Below are positions 8,186 to 17,501 of a DNA stretch of 64,000 nt, in pieces. Under the pieces are notes generated by a model, which did not search any database, was not told the origin of the DNA, and saw only the letters and a program-made list of their open reading frames with translations. The position numbers and the translations under genes were made by a program. This DNA comes from Vallitalea longa (GTDB taxonomy: Bacteria; Bacillota; Clostridia; Lachnospirales; Vallitaleaceae), in NCBI RefSeq assembly GCF_027923465.1, contig NZ_BRLB01000012.1:1-64000 (forward strand), read 5' to 3'. Position 1 is the stretch's first letter; each line of letters opens with the position of its first letter.

Positions 8186-9157
8186 GTGACAGGTAAAATT
8201 GATGGCAATAGCAAAATAGCATTTTTTGTTAAAGAAGGTTTAGATAATTTTATAAATGATATTATAGTTGAACTATCTAAGAACTTTGAAACCAAGAAAA
8301 TAATTGTTTCAGATTATAGCATTATAGATGAAGAAATGGAATGGGCTGACATTAGTTGGTTCGAATGGTGTGATGAATTACTTATTTATGGGAGTAAACT
8401 TGATAGGGCACAAGAAAAAACTATAATTTGTAGACTTCATAGTTATGAGATTTTTACAAATTATCCCTCTTCAGTAAATTGGAATGCTGTCAATAAGTTG
8501 ATAGTTGTTGCAAATCATATAAAAACACTGATGGTTAAAGAACATCATGTAGATAGTAATAAAATTGAAGTCATAGCTAATGGTATAGATATAGAGAAAT
8601 ACTCCTTCAAAAAAAGAAAACCTGGTTTTAATATCGCATCTGTAGGATATATCAATTATAAAAAAGGTCCAATGCTTTTGCTACAAGCATTTAAATCAAT
8701 ATATGAAAGAGATAACAGATACAAGTTATATATAGCAGGAAAATTCCAAGATGGAAGATATGTTTTATATCTTAGGCAAATGATTATTGAAATGGGATTG
8801 TCTAATAATGTTATCTATGAAGGATGGGTAGATGATATTGATAAGTGGTTGGAAGATAAAGAATATATAATATGTTCTAGTGTCTTTGAATCTCAGAATC
8901 TAAGTGTTATGGAGGCAATGGCAAAAGGTATTAAACCTCTTATTCATAATTTTGTTGGTGCGAGAAATATTTATAAGGGAAAATATATATGGAATACGAT
9001 TGGTGAGTTGCTAGATATAATTAAAGAAGATTATGATTCAAGAGAGTATAGAGATTTTGTAAAAAACTATTACTATTTTGAAGAAAAAACAAATAAAATC
9101 AGAAAATTACTAGAGTCAGAATTTAAGAATAATGATAAAAATGATTATACTGTTTAG
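8186..9157 (+). CDS. Glycosyltransferase, GT4 family
   Basis: 323 aa starting at GTG, with AAGGGGTGAT just upstream. The N-terminal half is a Rossmann-like domain without signal peptide. The C-terminal half (from about 140) is the GT4 nucleotide-sugar domain, with NGIDIEKY at the domain junction and the family acidic motif in ESQNLSVMEAMAKG. It transfers an activated sugar to an unknown acceptor in the cytoplasm. It stands immediately upstream of the Cys-rich putative spore-surface proteins and may glycosylate them; that link is inference from position and the shared promoter type. Confidence 0.8.
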   Translation: MTGKIDGNSKIAFFVKEGLDNFINDIIVELSKNFETKKIIVSDYSIIDEEMEWADISWFEWCDELLIYGSKLDRAQEKTIICRLHSYEIFTNYPSSVNWNAVNKLIVVANHIKTLMVKEHHVDSNKIEVIANGIDIEKYSFKKRKPGFNIASVGYINYKKGPMLLLQAFKSIYERDNRYKLYIAGKFQDGRYVLYLRQMIIEMGLSNNVIYEGWVDDIDKWLEDKEYIICSSVFESQNLSVMEAMAKGIKPLIHNFVGARNIYKGKYIWNTIGELLDIIKEDYDSREYRDFVKNYYYFEEKTNKIRKLLESEFKNNDKNDYTV

Positions 9158-9365
9158 CAGATATTATCCAAAGAACAAAGATATTAGACATTTCTTTTTG
9201 TATAGTTAATTTTCATATACTATGTGAGGGGATAGTAGTTGATTGTTTATTTGGATATACGTGCTAATCATAGATATTAATTTATAGTAAAAAATCCTAT
9301 AATTTTACTTTATATGAGGTAATATATTCATTTATAAAAAAATCATATATAAAATTAAATTTATA

Positions 9366-9396
9366 GGGACAAGAAGCTTATAAGTTGCATAATATA
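9366..9396 (+). promoter_or_regulatory. Sigma-K-type promoter P1
   Basis: GGGAC, 17 nt, CATAATATA: a full match to AC-N16/17-CATAnnnTA. The downstream leader TTGAGATATTCAT is shared with P2, P3 and P4. The predicted start lies near 9403, ahead of the AGGAGG of the Cys-rich gene. Confidence 0.7.
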
Positions 9397-9429
9397 TATT
9401 GAGATATTCATAATAGGAGGTAATCTAAA

Positions 9430-9879
9430 GTGTATAGAACATGTACCAAAACTAGATGTACAAAATGCTATTGCAGAGAAGATGATTGCAAGAAAGAACC
9501 AGATTGTTATATTACCGACGTGATTTCCAATAAATTTGAATTACGTAGAAAATGCTTTAGTACCATATGGGAAGGTATAGGTATTAAAGCAGCAGTAACA
9601 ATAAAAATAGAAAATCAATCGGATTGTTTATTAAGATTAAGATTTAAGGGTAAAGAATGCGTTATTGTTAAAGTTTTACCTCATGAAGAAAAAAGCATTA
9701 CAATTCAAAATGTTAACAGTATAGCAGCCCAATGTCTTTGTCGCTCAGATGAAGAGTTTTGTTTTGGATGCTATGAGATAGCTGTTCATTATATATCTGA
9801 CTTAAAAAGAAAAGGAGAAAAATGTACCATATGTGATGAAGACTATACAAAATGGTACTCTATTTCATGTGTATATTAG
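9430..9879 (+). CDS. Cys-rich protein, candidate S-Ena/DUF3992-like spore appendage subunit
   Basis: 149 aa starting at GTG with TAGGAGGTAA. The N-terminus is Cys-dense (CTKTRCTKCYCREDDC). A predicted beta-strand core follows: AAVTIKIENQS, then LRLRFKG, then VLPHEEKSITIQNVNSIA, then FCFGCYEIAVHY. Strand-turn-strand order with a Pro-rich hinge before a SITV-like strand and a C-terminal Cys-aromatic strand is the pattern I associate with DUF3992 endospore appendage proteins. That family call is from memory of its architecture, not a search. No signal peptide, as expected for mother-cell spore proteins. A sigma-K promoter precedes it and the three paralogues follow. Confidence 0.5.
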   Translation: MYRTCTKTRCTKCYCREDDCKKEPDCYITDVISNKFELRRKCFSTIWEGIGIKAAVTIKIENQSDCLLRLRFKGKECVIVKVLPHEEKSITIQNVNSIAAQCLCRSDEEFCFGCYEIAVHYISDLKRKGEKCTICDEDYTKWYSISCVY

Positions 9880-9958
9880 ACATTAGATAGATTTTCCTAT
9901 TAGGTTAAGTGATTATAATGAGAAGTATTTCAACATAATTATGAAAGGAGATGACAAT

Positions 9959-10312
9959 ATGGGATGTAACATAAGCACTTGTTGCGGTATTGGAAGTACT
10001 GTAGTTGGAGGTTGTAAATGTAGTGTACAATATGGTTATACTGAAAAAGTCATTACAATTACTGCTGCTGGTACATTTAATATATGGCAAGCTGTCAACT
10101 TAACAGGAATTTCTGGAACAGTTGTAATTCAACCTGAAGCTGTATTACCAGGTCTTACTCAAGTTTCAATTAATGGCGCTACTCCAGAACCAATAACTGA
10201 TGATATCTATGCTAGAAGCGTTAATCCACTTAATGATGTTTCTGTTATTACTGTTGCAGGAACAACTGAACTTTGTGTATCTATAATAGCTACTGGATTT
10301 GAATGTTGTTAA
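9959..10312 (+). CDS. Cys-rich small protein, tandem paralogue 1 (Ena-like candidate)
   Basis: 117 aa; the ATG follows AAAGGAGATG (an ATG 18 bp upstream would swallow this site). The N-terminus MGCNISTCCGIGS carries a CC pair and then CKC. I-x2-CC-x9-C-x-C is close to the ZXnCCXmC connector that cross-links successive Ena subunits. The middle is beta-rich (KVITITAAGTFNIW), and the C-terminus TELCVSIIATGFECC is identical in paralogue 2. No membrane helix or signal peptide. It has no promoter of its own, so it is probably read from P1 with the preceding gene. Function in spore appendages or exosporium is inference; it could be another self-assembling coat protein. Confidence 0.55.
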   Translation: MGCNISTCCGIGSTVVGGCKCSVQYGYTEKVITITAAGTFNIWQAVNLTGISGTVVIQPEAVLPGLTQVSINGATPEPITDDIYARSVNPLNDVSVITVAGTTELCVSIIATGFECC

Positions 10313-10407
10313 TTAGAATATGATAGCTAATGAAAAATGACATAATTAACTTGTTATGATTTATATAGAATGAAAAACTTATCATTTACCTAGAATATCT
10401 CATATGA

Positions 10408-10437
10408 TGAAGAAACAGTCTGTTTCTTCATTTTTAT
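10408..10437 (+). terminator. Terminator after paralogue 1
   Basis: TGAAGAAACA and TGTTTCTTCA form a perfect 10-bp stem around GTC, followed by TTTTTATT. Confidence 0.8.
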
Positions 10438-10474
10438 TAAAACGATGACATTGTTTCATTTTAGTTGAGAAATA

Positions 10475-10505
10475 GGGACAAGGAAGTTAGTACTAGCATA
10501 ATATA
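10475..10505 (+). promoter_or_regulatory. Sigma-K-type promoter P2
   Basis: GGGAC, 17 nt, CATAATATA: full consensus. It is followed by a roughly 110-nt leader nearly identical to that of P3. Confidence 0.7.
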
Positions 10506-10622
10506 TTATTGAGATATTCATATAGAAAAGTTTGATGACAGGATCAATATTTATAATATAAATCTTGTATATAGGAATTGAATATGTTATAAAAAAATCT
10601 TAAATTGAAAGGAGAAATAATA

Positions 10623-10979
10623 ATGGGATGTAATATAAGTACTTGTTGTGGTATTGGTAGTAGTTTAATTGGAGGTTGCAAATGTAGTGTTCAGTATGGC
10701 TATACTGATAAAGTTATTACAATCACTGCTGCTGGTACATTCAATATATGGCAAGCAGATATGGGCTTACCTGGATTATCTGGAACATTTGTAGTTCAAC
10801 CTCAAGCTCCATTGCCTAATAATACATTTGTAAGTATTAATGGTGGTGCATTAATAGCTATTCAAAATGATATCTTATCAAATAGTGTAAATCCACTAGA
10901 GAGTGTTGATATAATTACTGGTGCAGGAACAACTGAACTTTGTGTATCTATAATAGCTACTGGATTTGAATGTTGTTAA
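10623..10979 (+). CDS. Cys-rich small protein, tandem paralogue 2 (Ena-like candidate)
   Basis: 118 aa; ATG preceded by GAAAGGAGAAATA. Same layout as paralogue 1: a CC/CKC N-terminal segment, a strand segment KVITITAAGTFNIW, and a C-terminus ending FECC. Divergence is concentrated in the middle (about residues 45-90), while both ends are almost invariant, as expected if the termini make the inter-subunit contacts. It has its own sigma-K promoter (P2) and terminator (11075-11104). Confidence 0.55.
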   Translation: MGCNISTCCGIGSSLIGGCKCSVQYGYTDKVITITAAGTFNIWQADMGLPGLSGTFVVQPQAPLPNNTFVSINGGALIAIQNDILSNSVNPLESVDIITGAGTTELCVSIIATGFECC

Positions 10980-11074
10980 TTAGAATATGTTAGCTAATGA
11001 AAAATGACATAATTAACTTGTTATGATTTATATAGAATGAAAAACTTATCATTTACCTAGAATATCTCATATGA

Positions 11075-11104
11075 TGAAGAAACAGTTTGTTTCTTCATTT
11101 TTAT
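11075..11104 (+). terminator. Terminator after paralogue 2
   Basis: TGAAGAAACA and TGTTTCTTCA pair around GTT, followed by TTTTTATT. It is a duplicate of the terminator at 10408. Confidence 0.8.
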
Positions 11105-11147
11105 TAAAATAATGACACACGTATAATATTATTTTAGTTGAGAAATA

Positions 11148-11178
11148 GGGACAAGTAAGTTAGTACTAGCATAATATA
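11148..11178 (+). promoter_or_regulatory. Sigma-K-type promoter P3
   Basis: GGGAC, 17 nt, CATAATATA: full consensus, same leader as P2. Confidence 0.7.
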
Positions 11179-11294
11179 TTATTGAGATATTCATATAGAA
11201 AAGTTTGATGACAGGATCTATATTTATAATATAAATCTTGTGATCGAAATTGAATATGTTATAAAAAAATCTTAAATTTAAAGGAGAAATAATA

Positions 11295-11654
11295 ATGGGA
11301 TGTAATATAAGTACTTGTTGTGGTATTGGTAGTAGTTTAATTGGAGGTTGCAAATGTAGTGTACAATATGGCTATACAGATAAAGTTATCACATTCACTG
11401 CTGCTGGTACATTCAATATATGGCTAGCAGAAATAGGTATACTTGCATTATCTGGAACAGTTGTAGTTCAACCTCAAGCTCCATTAGCCAATCCAGTACA
11501 GATAATTGTCAATGGTGGAGATATATCAGTAATTACTGATTTTGATATATTCTCAGCTAGTATAAATCCACTAAGGAGTGTTGAGATAGTAGCTCCTGCA
11601 GGAACAACCGAACTTTGTGTATCAATAATAGCTAATGGATTTGAATGTTGTTAA
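11295..11654 (+). CDS. Cys-rich small protein, tandem paralogue 3 (Ena-like candidate)
   Basis: 119 aa; ATG after AAAGGAGAAATA. The first 33 residues match paralogue 2. The middle has diverged and carries an extra acidic stretch (TDFDIF). The C-terminus TELCVSIIANGFECC is kept. With six conserved Cys in the first 21 residues and three at the end, all three paralogues could form a disulfide-linked polymer. Promoter P3 lies 117 bp upstream. Confidence 0.55.
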   Translation: MGCNISTCCGIGSSLIGGCKCSVQYGYTDKVITFTAAGTFNIWLAEIGILALSGTVVVQPQAPLANPVQIIVNGGDISVITDFDIFSASINPLRSVEIVAPAGTTELCVSIIANGFECC

Positions 11655-11721
11655 TAGTAAACTGAATTAATATTACTGTAGTTAAATAGATTATCACTAT
11701 AATTGAATATCTCAATCAAAA

Positions 11722-11746
11722 AAGGGACGTAAGGTCCCTTCATTTT
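11722..11746. terminator. Bidirectional terminator between convergent genes
   Basis: AAGGGAC and GTCCCTT form a 7-bp stem with A and T runs on the two sides. It serves paralogue 3 (plus) and the giant glycosyltransferase (minus). Confidence 0.75.
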
Positions 11747-11769
11747 AATAATATAGGAAAGTGCTACTT

Positions 11770-14700
11770 TCAATTTTTCTTGAAATCTTTTATGAGGGGT
11801 AGTTCTTTGTTTTTAGTATACAAATCAATAAGTTTATTGATTTCTATGTGAGAATTGTGATATTTTTTTACATACTCTCTTCCTTCAATACCTACATTTC
11901 TTAGCATATCTCTATTATCTAATATATATGCTAATTTTTCTTCAATATTTTCAGGAGTGGCACTTATTACAGGCAGGTCTTTTGGATATTTATCTTTCAT
12001 ATAGTCGCTGACCCATGAAATGACAGGTCTTTCTAGAGCCATGGATTCAATGGCAAGATGGCTATAGGTTCCTTGGGTTATCTGATCAATTATAAGGTCT
12101 GCCTTTGGAATATCATTTATGACATTTTCACTGGACATTTCTTGCATTTGGTAGAAATTCAAATCGTATTTTTGTTTGAGGTTTTCAACTGCTTTTATTA
12201 TGCTTTGTGTATCACTAACTAAAGATGGTGTATGTATAATAGTAAAATTTCTATTAGGTATGTTTTGAGATTCATTATTTGGCACATATTTATCAATATC
12301 CACCATCATATTTATATGTTCAACTTTTTCAAAATAATCTTTTACATGTTCAATCAATTCAGCATTGCTGACAATACAGCATGGAATATATTTTGATATT
12401 TTTTCTAGTATACTTCTTATATGTTCATCAGCTTGTAGATTAATCTCTACATATGGATTATATTGTGCTGCTCTATAAGAGAGGAGTGCGTCTCTTCCCC
12501 AAACGTTCATGAATATTTTTTTATTCAATTCTTTTAAAACAACCAAGTCAGAGTAATTTAATGTAAGAGATTTCAAATAATGAAAATGAAAGACATCAAA
12601 ATTAGGTATGATCTTTGAAGCTGCCTCTATTGTTGGCTTTAACATGTCATTAGGAGAACTGAATTTATTTAAATCCAATTTGTAGTCTGGATTATTATAA
12701 GTATAATTATTGACATAATTCAATATTTTAGTATTGATACCTTTGGAGTTTAATATTTCTGCAATGTTTGATGTTTTTTTAGTTAAATCCATTGTGCCTT
12801 GAAGTACTTTTATGTCTTTAATGTTGTCAAGGCTTTTATGAGGGATGAATTCTCTATGATCAATATTAATATTAGGATTTATCATTCTGAACTTACTATA
12901 AATTTCTATAAGCTTTTTGGTATCATTTTTCTTACTGTATAACTTACATAATCTACTGAATATATCGCTATTGTCAGGATAATTCTCTATACCTGTCAAT
13001 AAGCATTTTTCTGCTTCATGCAATGATTTATTATTAATTAATTTGTCAGCTTCTGAGGAATAATCTTGAGCAGACATCTTGACTTTACTGGTTGGAGTTT
13101 TATTTAATGTGTCATTAAAGATTATATCTATGATATAATTCATTTCATTATAATTATGGACAGCTTTTTTGGCATGATATATCTTATATTCATCATCTGT
13201 ATCATCTGATAAAGCAAGATTCATCTCAGTAATAAATCTGATTTCTTTGTCTTCAAGCAGATTCAACTTTTTCTGTGATATGATGATTGATGTCAGTTCC
13301 ATATATTTCTGGAAAATAGATTTTAATTTATCTACAGTTAGTATATTGGAAACAACCATTTCTTTGGCACGGTGTAATATAACTCTGACAGCCCGTTTTA
13401 TCAAATATATTTCTGTCATATTAGTGGAAGCAGTCTTAGTGCTGTTCAGTATTGGTATGATACTTTTCAATACCTTGGAAGCACATTCAAAATCAATACC
13501 ATTAATATCATATTTATTGACCATATCAAGACTATCTATTACGTCAGGAAAATATGTCATTCTAAGTTTTTTTCTGATTTCATTTAGTAACGCTTCATCA
13601 ACATGATTAGATGAAAGAGCAGAAAGACATTTCTCTGATTGTTCGGTATCTGAATCATGCAGATTGTCTAGCAAGAAAAATTTAAATATACTTTTTATAG
13701 CTTCGTCTCCACTTAATATAGCATTATTATAGAAATTGGCAATTTCTACGTATCTATTGGTATAATAATAAGAATTAATGATTTCATGGATACAATTGAA
13801 TAGGGTATCATTGTTTTTGATCTGGTTTATTATAGCCACGCAATCTTCATATTTTTTTAATCTATAATTGGATACTATGATTAACCTGATAGCGGTCTCT
13901 TTGTTTGCTATTGTATAAAAATTGTACCTTGGGTCATTGGCTATTTTTAATTTGAAATAATTCTGTAGAAGCATAAGATATTTAGTAAAAAATACTATTG
14001 AAGATTCATAATTACCTTTGGTGAATAGAATATATGCTTTGTAATATATGAAGTCTATAAAATCTGGTTTGTAGGTTAATCCTCTATCACAAACGGCTTC
14101 TGCATCATCATATCTTCCTATGTTCATATATAAAGCTATAGCATTATTATAATACATAAAAATCAGATCATTTATCATATTGTTATCTTTTATTATACGC
14201 ATATATATATCTACTTGTTTTACTGCTGAAACAATATCTCCATACATACCATAGCTGGAGCTTAGCTGGCATCTGAAATATAAGTTGTAAGGGTCTTTCT
14301 CTAATTCTTTTTTTAGCAGAGTACCAGTTCTTGCGAATTTTTTTTCTCTTATTCCATCAGTCATGATATATCCATAATGGAGAAACTCAATATCAAGACT
14401 TTTGACTGGCAAACTACTTTTTGGTTGATTATGGACAGCGTTGTAATAATAGAATTCTCCATCATTCCTGAATATACGTGATTGGGTTAATCCGGTGTAG
14501 TTGGTTAATTCTGTATTGGTATAACTTAATATCCTAAGAGTAAATGTATTGTAAGTCCTATAATCGGTTTTGGTGAAGGTATCAATCAGCTTATTGAGTT
14601 CTTTTGGCTGAAATTCTTCATCAGCATCCATAATCATAATGTATTCTCCACGAGCAAATAGAATACTATAATTTCTAGCATCAGAAAAATGCCCAGTCCA

Positions 14701-16167
14701 TTTATAATATAATATGTTATCAGTATATTTCTTAGCTATTTCTACAGTATTATCTGTAGAGCCAGTATCAACAATAACAAATTCAGCTAATTCTGCATCT
14801 ACAAGTGGTTTCAAGCTATGTAGGCATCTAGCGATGTTTTTTTCTTCATCTTTTACTATCATACAGATACTTAGAACATATGGGTAATAATTATTTGCCA
14901 ATTTTAATTTCTGGATGTAATAATACAGTATTTTAGTTTTTTGTTGATAAGTAGTACATATGTCCATAAGAATGCTGATGGCTTCTGCTACTTTTTTTTC
15001 TTTTATCAATAGTTGAGCATCATTGTACATACTTATGAATTTATCTTCCCCGTAGATATTATATTTAGGTACATAATTATCTAAATAGATATTAAAACAA
15101 TATACATACAGATTCAATAGCTGCAATAACTGGTTATTTGTTTTGGAATTGAGTGATGTGCTGCTTACGTTATCCATATAATTCTTAATGATTATAAGAT
15201 ATGTTACAAGTTTTTCCTCATCATTTATCTTGAACTCCGAAGCAGTATTCATAATGAAATTGTAGATGTATTCCTGAGAGTCCTTATCATTCTCAAGGAG
15301 ATAATATATTATGGATTTCTGCAATTCTGTATCTATCCTAATCATATAATCAGGTATTGACATATCAATTAATGAATCCCTGATGAACCAGCTATAGTAT
15401 AAATTTTTACTTATAATATTGTTCGTAAAATTCTCATTGATGGATTTGTTGAATTCTATAATGTCTGTTCGCTGCAATTTCTTTGTTTGTAGATATTTTG
15501 TGTACAGGTTATCTATATCAGAATTAATGAACAGGTCCTCTAGCATCCATTTATTTTCATTATCTAAAGAGAGTTTATGTTTTTCTAAAGCAGTATGGAA
15601 TCGTAATTGAATGTTATGGTCAGTTGTTAATATATAGTTTTTATACCAGGAAAATAGTTCTTTTAAGTATTTCACGTCAAGTAGTGACTTTATATTTCTA
15701 TCTATATCTACATTATGCATATCAATTAGTCTGTAATCTTCTATTGTGAGGTCAACATATCTGCTGAACCCTTTTGTGCCTCTATGATGAACAAAAATTT
15801 GTTCATTATTGAAAAAGATGGCTTTGTCTTCTACCAAATATGTTTTATGATTGACTGATATATTGAAATGATCATTTCTATCAAGTGCTTTAGTAATTGA
15901 ATCTATTATATCAGGTGTCAGTCTCATTCCTTCTTCTATGAGTATTATTTTTTCTCCGATACATGAAGTAAGGCAATACTCTTCAAAATTGTTATATTCA
16001 TTGGCAAATTTCAGTATTGAATAATCATAAGGTATGTCAACCTTTTCGATTTCATTATTTATGAGTATAAGTTCAGTATCCGGATTTATCAGTAGTGGTT
16101 TTAGCAGCTCAACATATTTTATAAGTTGAGTCTCCTTTCCTTTTATGATAATGCTTAATCGATCCAA
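11770..16167 (-). CDS. Giant multi-domain glycosyltransferase (GT2, TPR, GT4-like)
   Basis: 1465 aa from a TTG start preceded by AAAGGAGGC. Residues 1-200 resemble a degenerate GT2 fold. A complete GT2 domain runs from about 428 (LSICMIVKDEE), with VDTGSTDNT near 464 and the metal-binding DADEEF near 512. Helical TPR-like repeats occupy about 650-1090. A C-terminal GT4-like domain (about 1110-1455) contains NVWGRDALLSYRA near 1219 and IESMALERPVISW near 1371. No signal peptide, so it acts in the cytoplasm. The GT2-TPR part resembles SunS-type protein glycosyltransferases. Placement convergent with the Cys-rich genes suggests it modifies spore-surface proteins. A decayed copy of its 3' end is at 17502-17573. 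Confidence 0.8.
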   Translation of the reverse strand: MDRLSIIIKGKETQLIKYVELLKPLLINPDTELILINNEIEKVDIPYDYSILKFANEYNNFEEYCLTSCIGEKIILIEEGMRLTPDIIDSITKALDRNDHFNISVNHKTYLVEDKAIFFNNEQIFVHHRGTKGFSRYVDLTIEDYRLIDMHNVDIDRNIKSLLDVKYLKELFSWYKNYILTTDHNIQLRFHTALEKHKLSLDNENKWMLEDLFINSDIDNLYTKYLQTKKLQRTDIIEFNKSINENFTNNIISKNLYYSWFIRDSLIDMSIPDYMIRIDTELQKSIIYYLLENDKDSQEYIYNFIMNTASEFKINDEEKLVTYLIIIKNYMDNVSSTSLNSKTNNQLLQLLNLYVYCFNIYLDNYVPKYNIYGEDKFISMYNDAQLLIKEKKVAEAISILMDICTTYQQKTKILYYYIQKLKLANNYYPYVLSICMIVKDEEKNIARCLHSLKPLVDAELAEFVIVDTGSTDNTVEIAKKYTDNILYYKWTGHFSDARNYSILFARGEYIMIMDADEEFQPKELNKLIDTFTKTDYRTYNTFTLRILSYTNTELTNYTGLTQSRIFRNDGEFYYYNAVHNQPKSSLPVKSLDIEFLHYGYIMTDGIREKKFARTGTLLKKELEKDPYNLYFRCQLSSSYGMYGDIVSAVKQVDIYMRIIKDNNMINDLIFMYYNNAIALYMNIGRYDDAEAVCDRGLTYKPDFIDFIYYKAYILFTKGNYESSIVFFTKYLMLLQNYFKLKIANDPRYNFYTIANKETAIRLIIVSNYRLKKYEDCVAIINQIKNNDTLFNCIHEIINSYYYTNRYVEIANFYNNAILSGDEAIKSIFKFFLLDNLHDSDTEQSEKCLSALSSNHVDEALLNEIRKKLRMTYFPDVIDSLDMVNKYDINGIDFECASKVLKSIIPILNSTKTASTNMTEIYLIKRAVRVILHRAKEMVVSNILTVDKLKSIFQKYMELTSIIISQKKLNLLEDKEIRFITEMNLALSDDTDDEYKIYHAKKAVHNYNEMNYIIDIIFNDTLNKTPTSKVKMSAQDYSSEADKLINNKSLHEAEKCLLTGIENYPDNSDIFSRLCKLYSKKNDTKKLIEIYSKFRMINPNINIDHREFIPHKSLDNIKDIKVLQGTMDLTKKTSNIAEILNSKGINTKILNYVNNYTYNNPDYKLDLNKFSSPNDMLKPTIEAASKIIPNFDVFHFHYLKSLTLNYSDLVVLKELNKKIFMNVWGRDALLSYRAAQYNPYVEINLQADEHIRSILEKISKYIPCCIVSNAELIEHVKDYFEKVEHINMMVDIDKYVPNNESQNIPNRNFTIIHTPSLVSDTQSIIKAVENLKQKYDLNFYQMQEMSSENVINDIPKADLIIDQITQGTYSHLAIESMALERPVISWVSDYMKDKYPKDLPVISATPENIEEKLAYILDNRDMLRNVGIEGREYVKKYHNSHIEINKLIDLYTKNKELPLIKDFKKN

Positions 16168-16329
16168 TTTTAGCCTCCTTTACTATAATTATGGTAATTG
16201 AATCCAGGTTATTATTATTCATAATACTAAGATATTATTTTCATAATTAGTATATTACTATATTCCATAAATAACTTCTCTTCATGTCTATAATGTATAT
16301 ATCTAATTTCATAAATCCATAGATTGTAC

Positions 16330-16356
16330 ACATTTACGATTTTATAACATATATTA
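16330..16356 (+). promoter_or_regulatory. Sigma-K-type promoter before methyltransferase
   Basis: AC, 16 nt, CATATATTA: full match to AC-N16/17-CATAnnnTA. The predicted transcription start near 16363 leaves a leader of about 55 nt. Confidence 0.55.
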
Positions 16357-16418
16357 CAATAGGAAAGTTTTTATAGATACTTTTTGTAAGAATATATGAG
16401 TTATTAGAAAGGAGGTCA

Positions 16419-17039
16419 ATGATGTCAATTAATTTGATTAAAGCGGAAAGGAATCTTCCGGATGAAGTAGTTAAACTATGTAAAGAATTCTCTAAGAAGA
16501 ATGGATTAATGATGAGGATGAATATGTATAGTTTTATGGCTGCATCAATTCTAAATGCACCAATAGAAGATGATGATTATGTGATAGAAATAGGCACTTA
16601 TCATGGATTTACAGCAATCTTTGTAGCAAGAATGTTGAATTATATGGGTAAAAACAATAAAGTTGTAAGTATAGATCCATTTGATAGATTATCTGGTGGA
16701 GTCATAGGTAGCCATATCAAATATATGCAGAATGTAAATCGACAGGATCTAAAGGAACAATGTATTGCTATATCCAGTTATTCTAGTGAAGTAGCCTCAT
16801 TACTTAGAGGGGAAATCCCTTTTATGATTATTGATGGGGGACATAAATATGAGAATATCAAGAGCGATATTGAATTGTATCTTCCTAAGTTGAAAATAGG
16901 AGGAATAGCTTATCTCCATGATAATGATGAAATCAGGTATCCTGGAATTACTAGAGCAATCAGTGAATTGATAAGAGGCAATAAAAAATATAATATATTA
17001 ATGGACGATTATTATTTCATAATCGAAAGAATATCATGA
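16419..17039 (+). CDS. Class I SAM-dependent methyltransferase
   Basis: 206 aa with AAAGGAGGTC before the ATG (a second ATG follows directly). The SAM-binding glycine motif is VIEIGTYHGFTA (about 47-58), followed by an acidic strand end SIDPFD and a later strand MIIDGGHKYENIKSD. This is the pattern of Methyltransf_24/CmcI-like enzymes, which often O-methylate sugars in surface glycan loci. Its sigma-K-type promoter links it to the neighbouring putative spore-surface genes. The substrate is unknown. Confidence 0.8.
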   Translation: MMSINLIKAERNLPDEVVKLCKEFSKKNGLMMRMNMYSFMAASILNAPIEDDDYVIEIGTYHGFTAIFVARMLNYMGKNNKVVSIDPFDRLSGGVIGSHIKYMQNVNRQDLKEQCIAISSYSSEVASLLRGEIPFMIIDGGHKYENIKSDIELYLPKLKIGGIAYLHDNDEIRYPGITRAISELIRGNKKYNILMDDYYFIIERIS

Positions 17040-17065
17040 TATTTTAAATTTATTATTAAAAAAAT

Positions 17066-17096
17066 GGGACAAGGTAGCATATAACATCATATTATA
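17066..17096 (+). promoter_or_regulatory. Sigma-K-type promoter P4 without a gene
   Basis: GGGAC, 17 nt, CATATTATA: full consensus, followed by GTGAGGTATTCATTATAG, which matches the P1-P3 leader. No ORF follows. Sequence at 17176-17197 resembles the 3' untranslated region of the Cys-rich paralogues (ACCTAGAATATCTCATATG), so the coding part seems deleted. The rest of 17040-17490 contains nothing else I can identify. Confidence 0.55.
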
Positions 17097-17501
17097 TAGT
17101 GAGGTATTCATTATAGATGACTAGATAATAAATAAAATATAGTGAATGAAGTTTCTAATTAATGTATGGTTTTAGATATACCTAGTATATCTTATGAGTA
17201 ATGTAATATAGGGAATCGATATTTTGTTCATTTAATAATATCTTATTACTATCAGTTAAAATGAGTTCAGATTACTAAAGATAGACACTATGATTATATA
17301 AATAAAAAGCCAATAATCAACCTAACCTAATTAATATAAATAATATATTACGTTACCTGAATACCTCCAATAATAATGAATGAAATATAAATATTGAATA
17401 TAATTAAAGCTGTTGCTATTATAATTAATCAAATTTACATTTGGTCATAAATTTATGTATTATGACTATAGTTGGTTAGTTAAGATGCAATAGCTTTTTT
17501 G

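Larger units (their letters stand above)
10313..11294 (+). repeat. Tandem duplication of the Cys-rich gene unit
   Basis: The spacers 10313-10622 and 10980-11294 are nearly identical along most of their length, each with terminator, sigma-K promoter and leader in the same order. The last 50 or so coding bases of paralogues 1 and 2 are also identical. The unit is about 670-690 bp and must have arisen by recent tandem duplication or gene conversion. Confidence 0.85.

Noticed and set aside
9905-10090. Minus-strand ORF opposite Cys-rich paralogue 1
   Set aside because: It is a shadow of the coding strand, with no ribosome binding site and composition set by the plus-strand gene.
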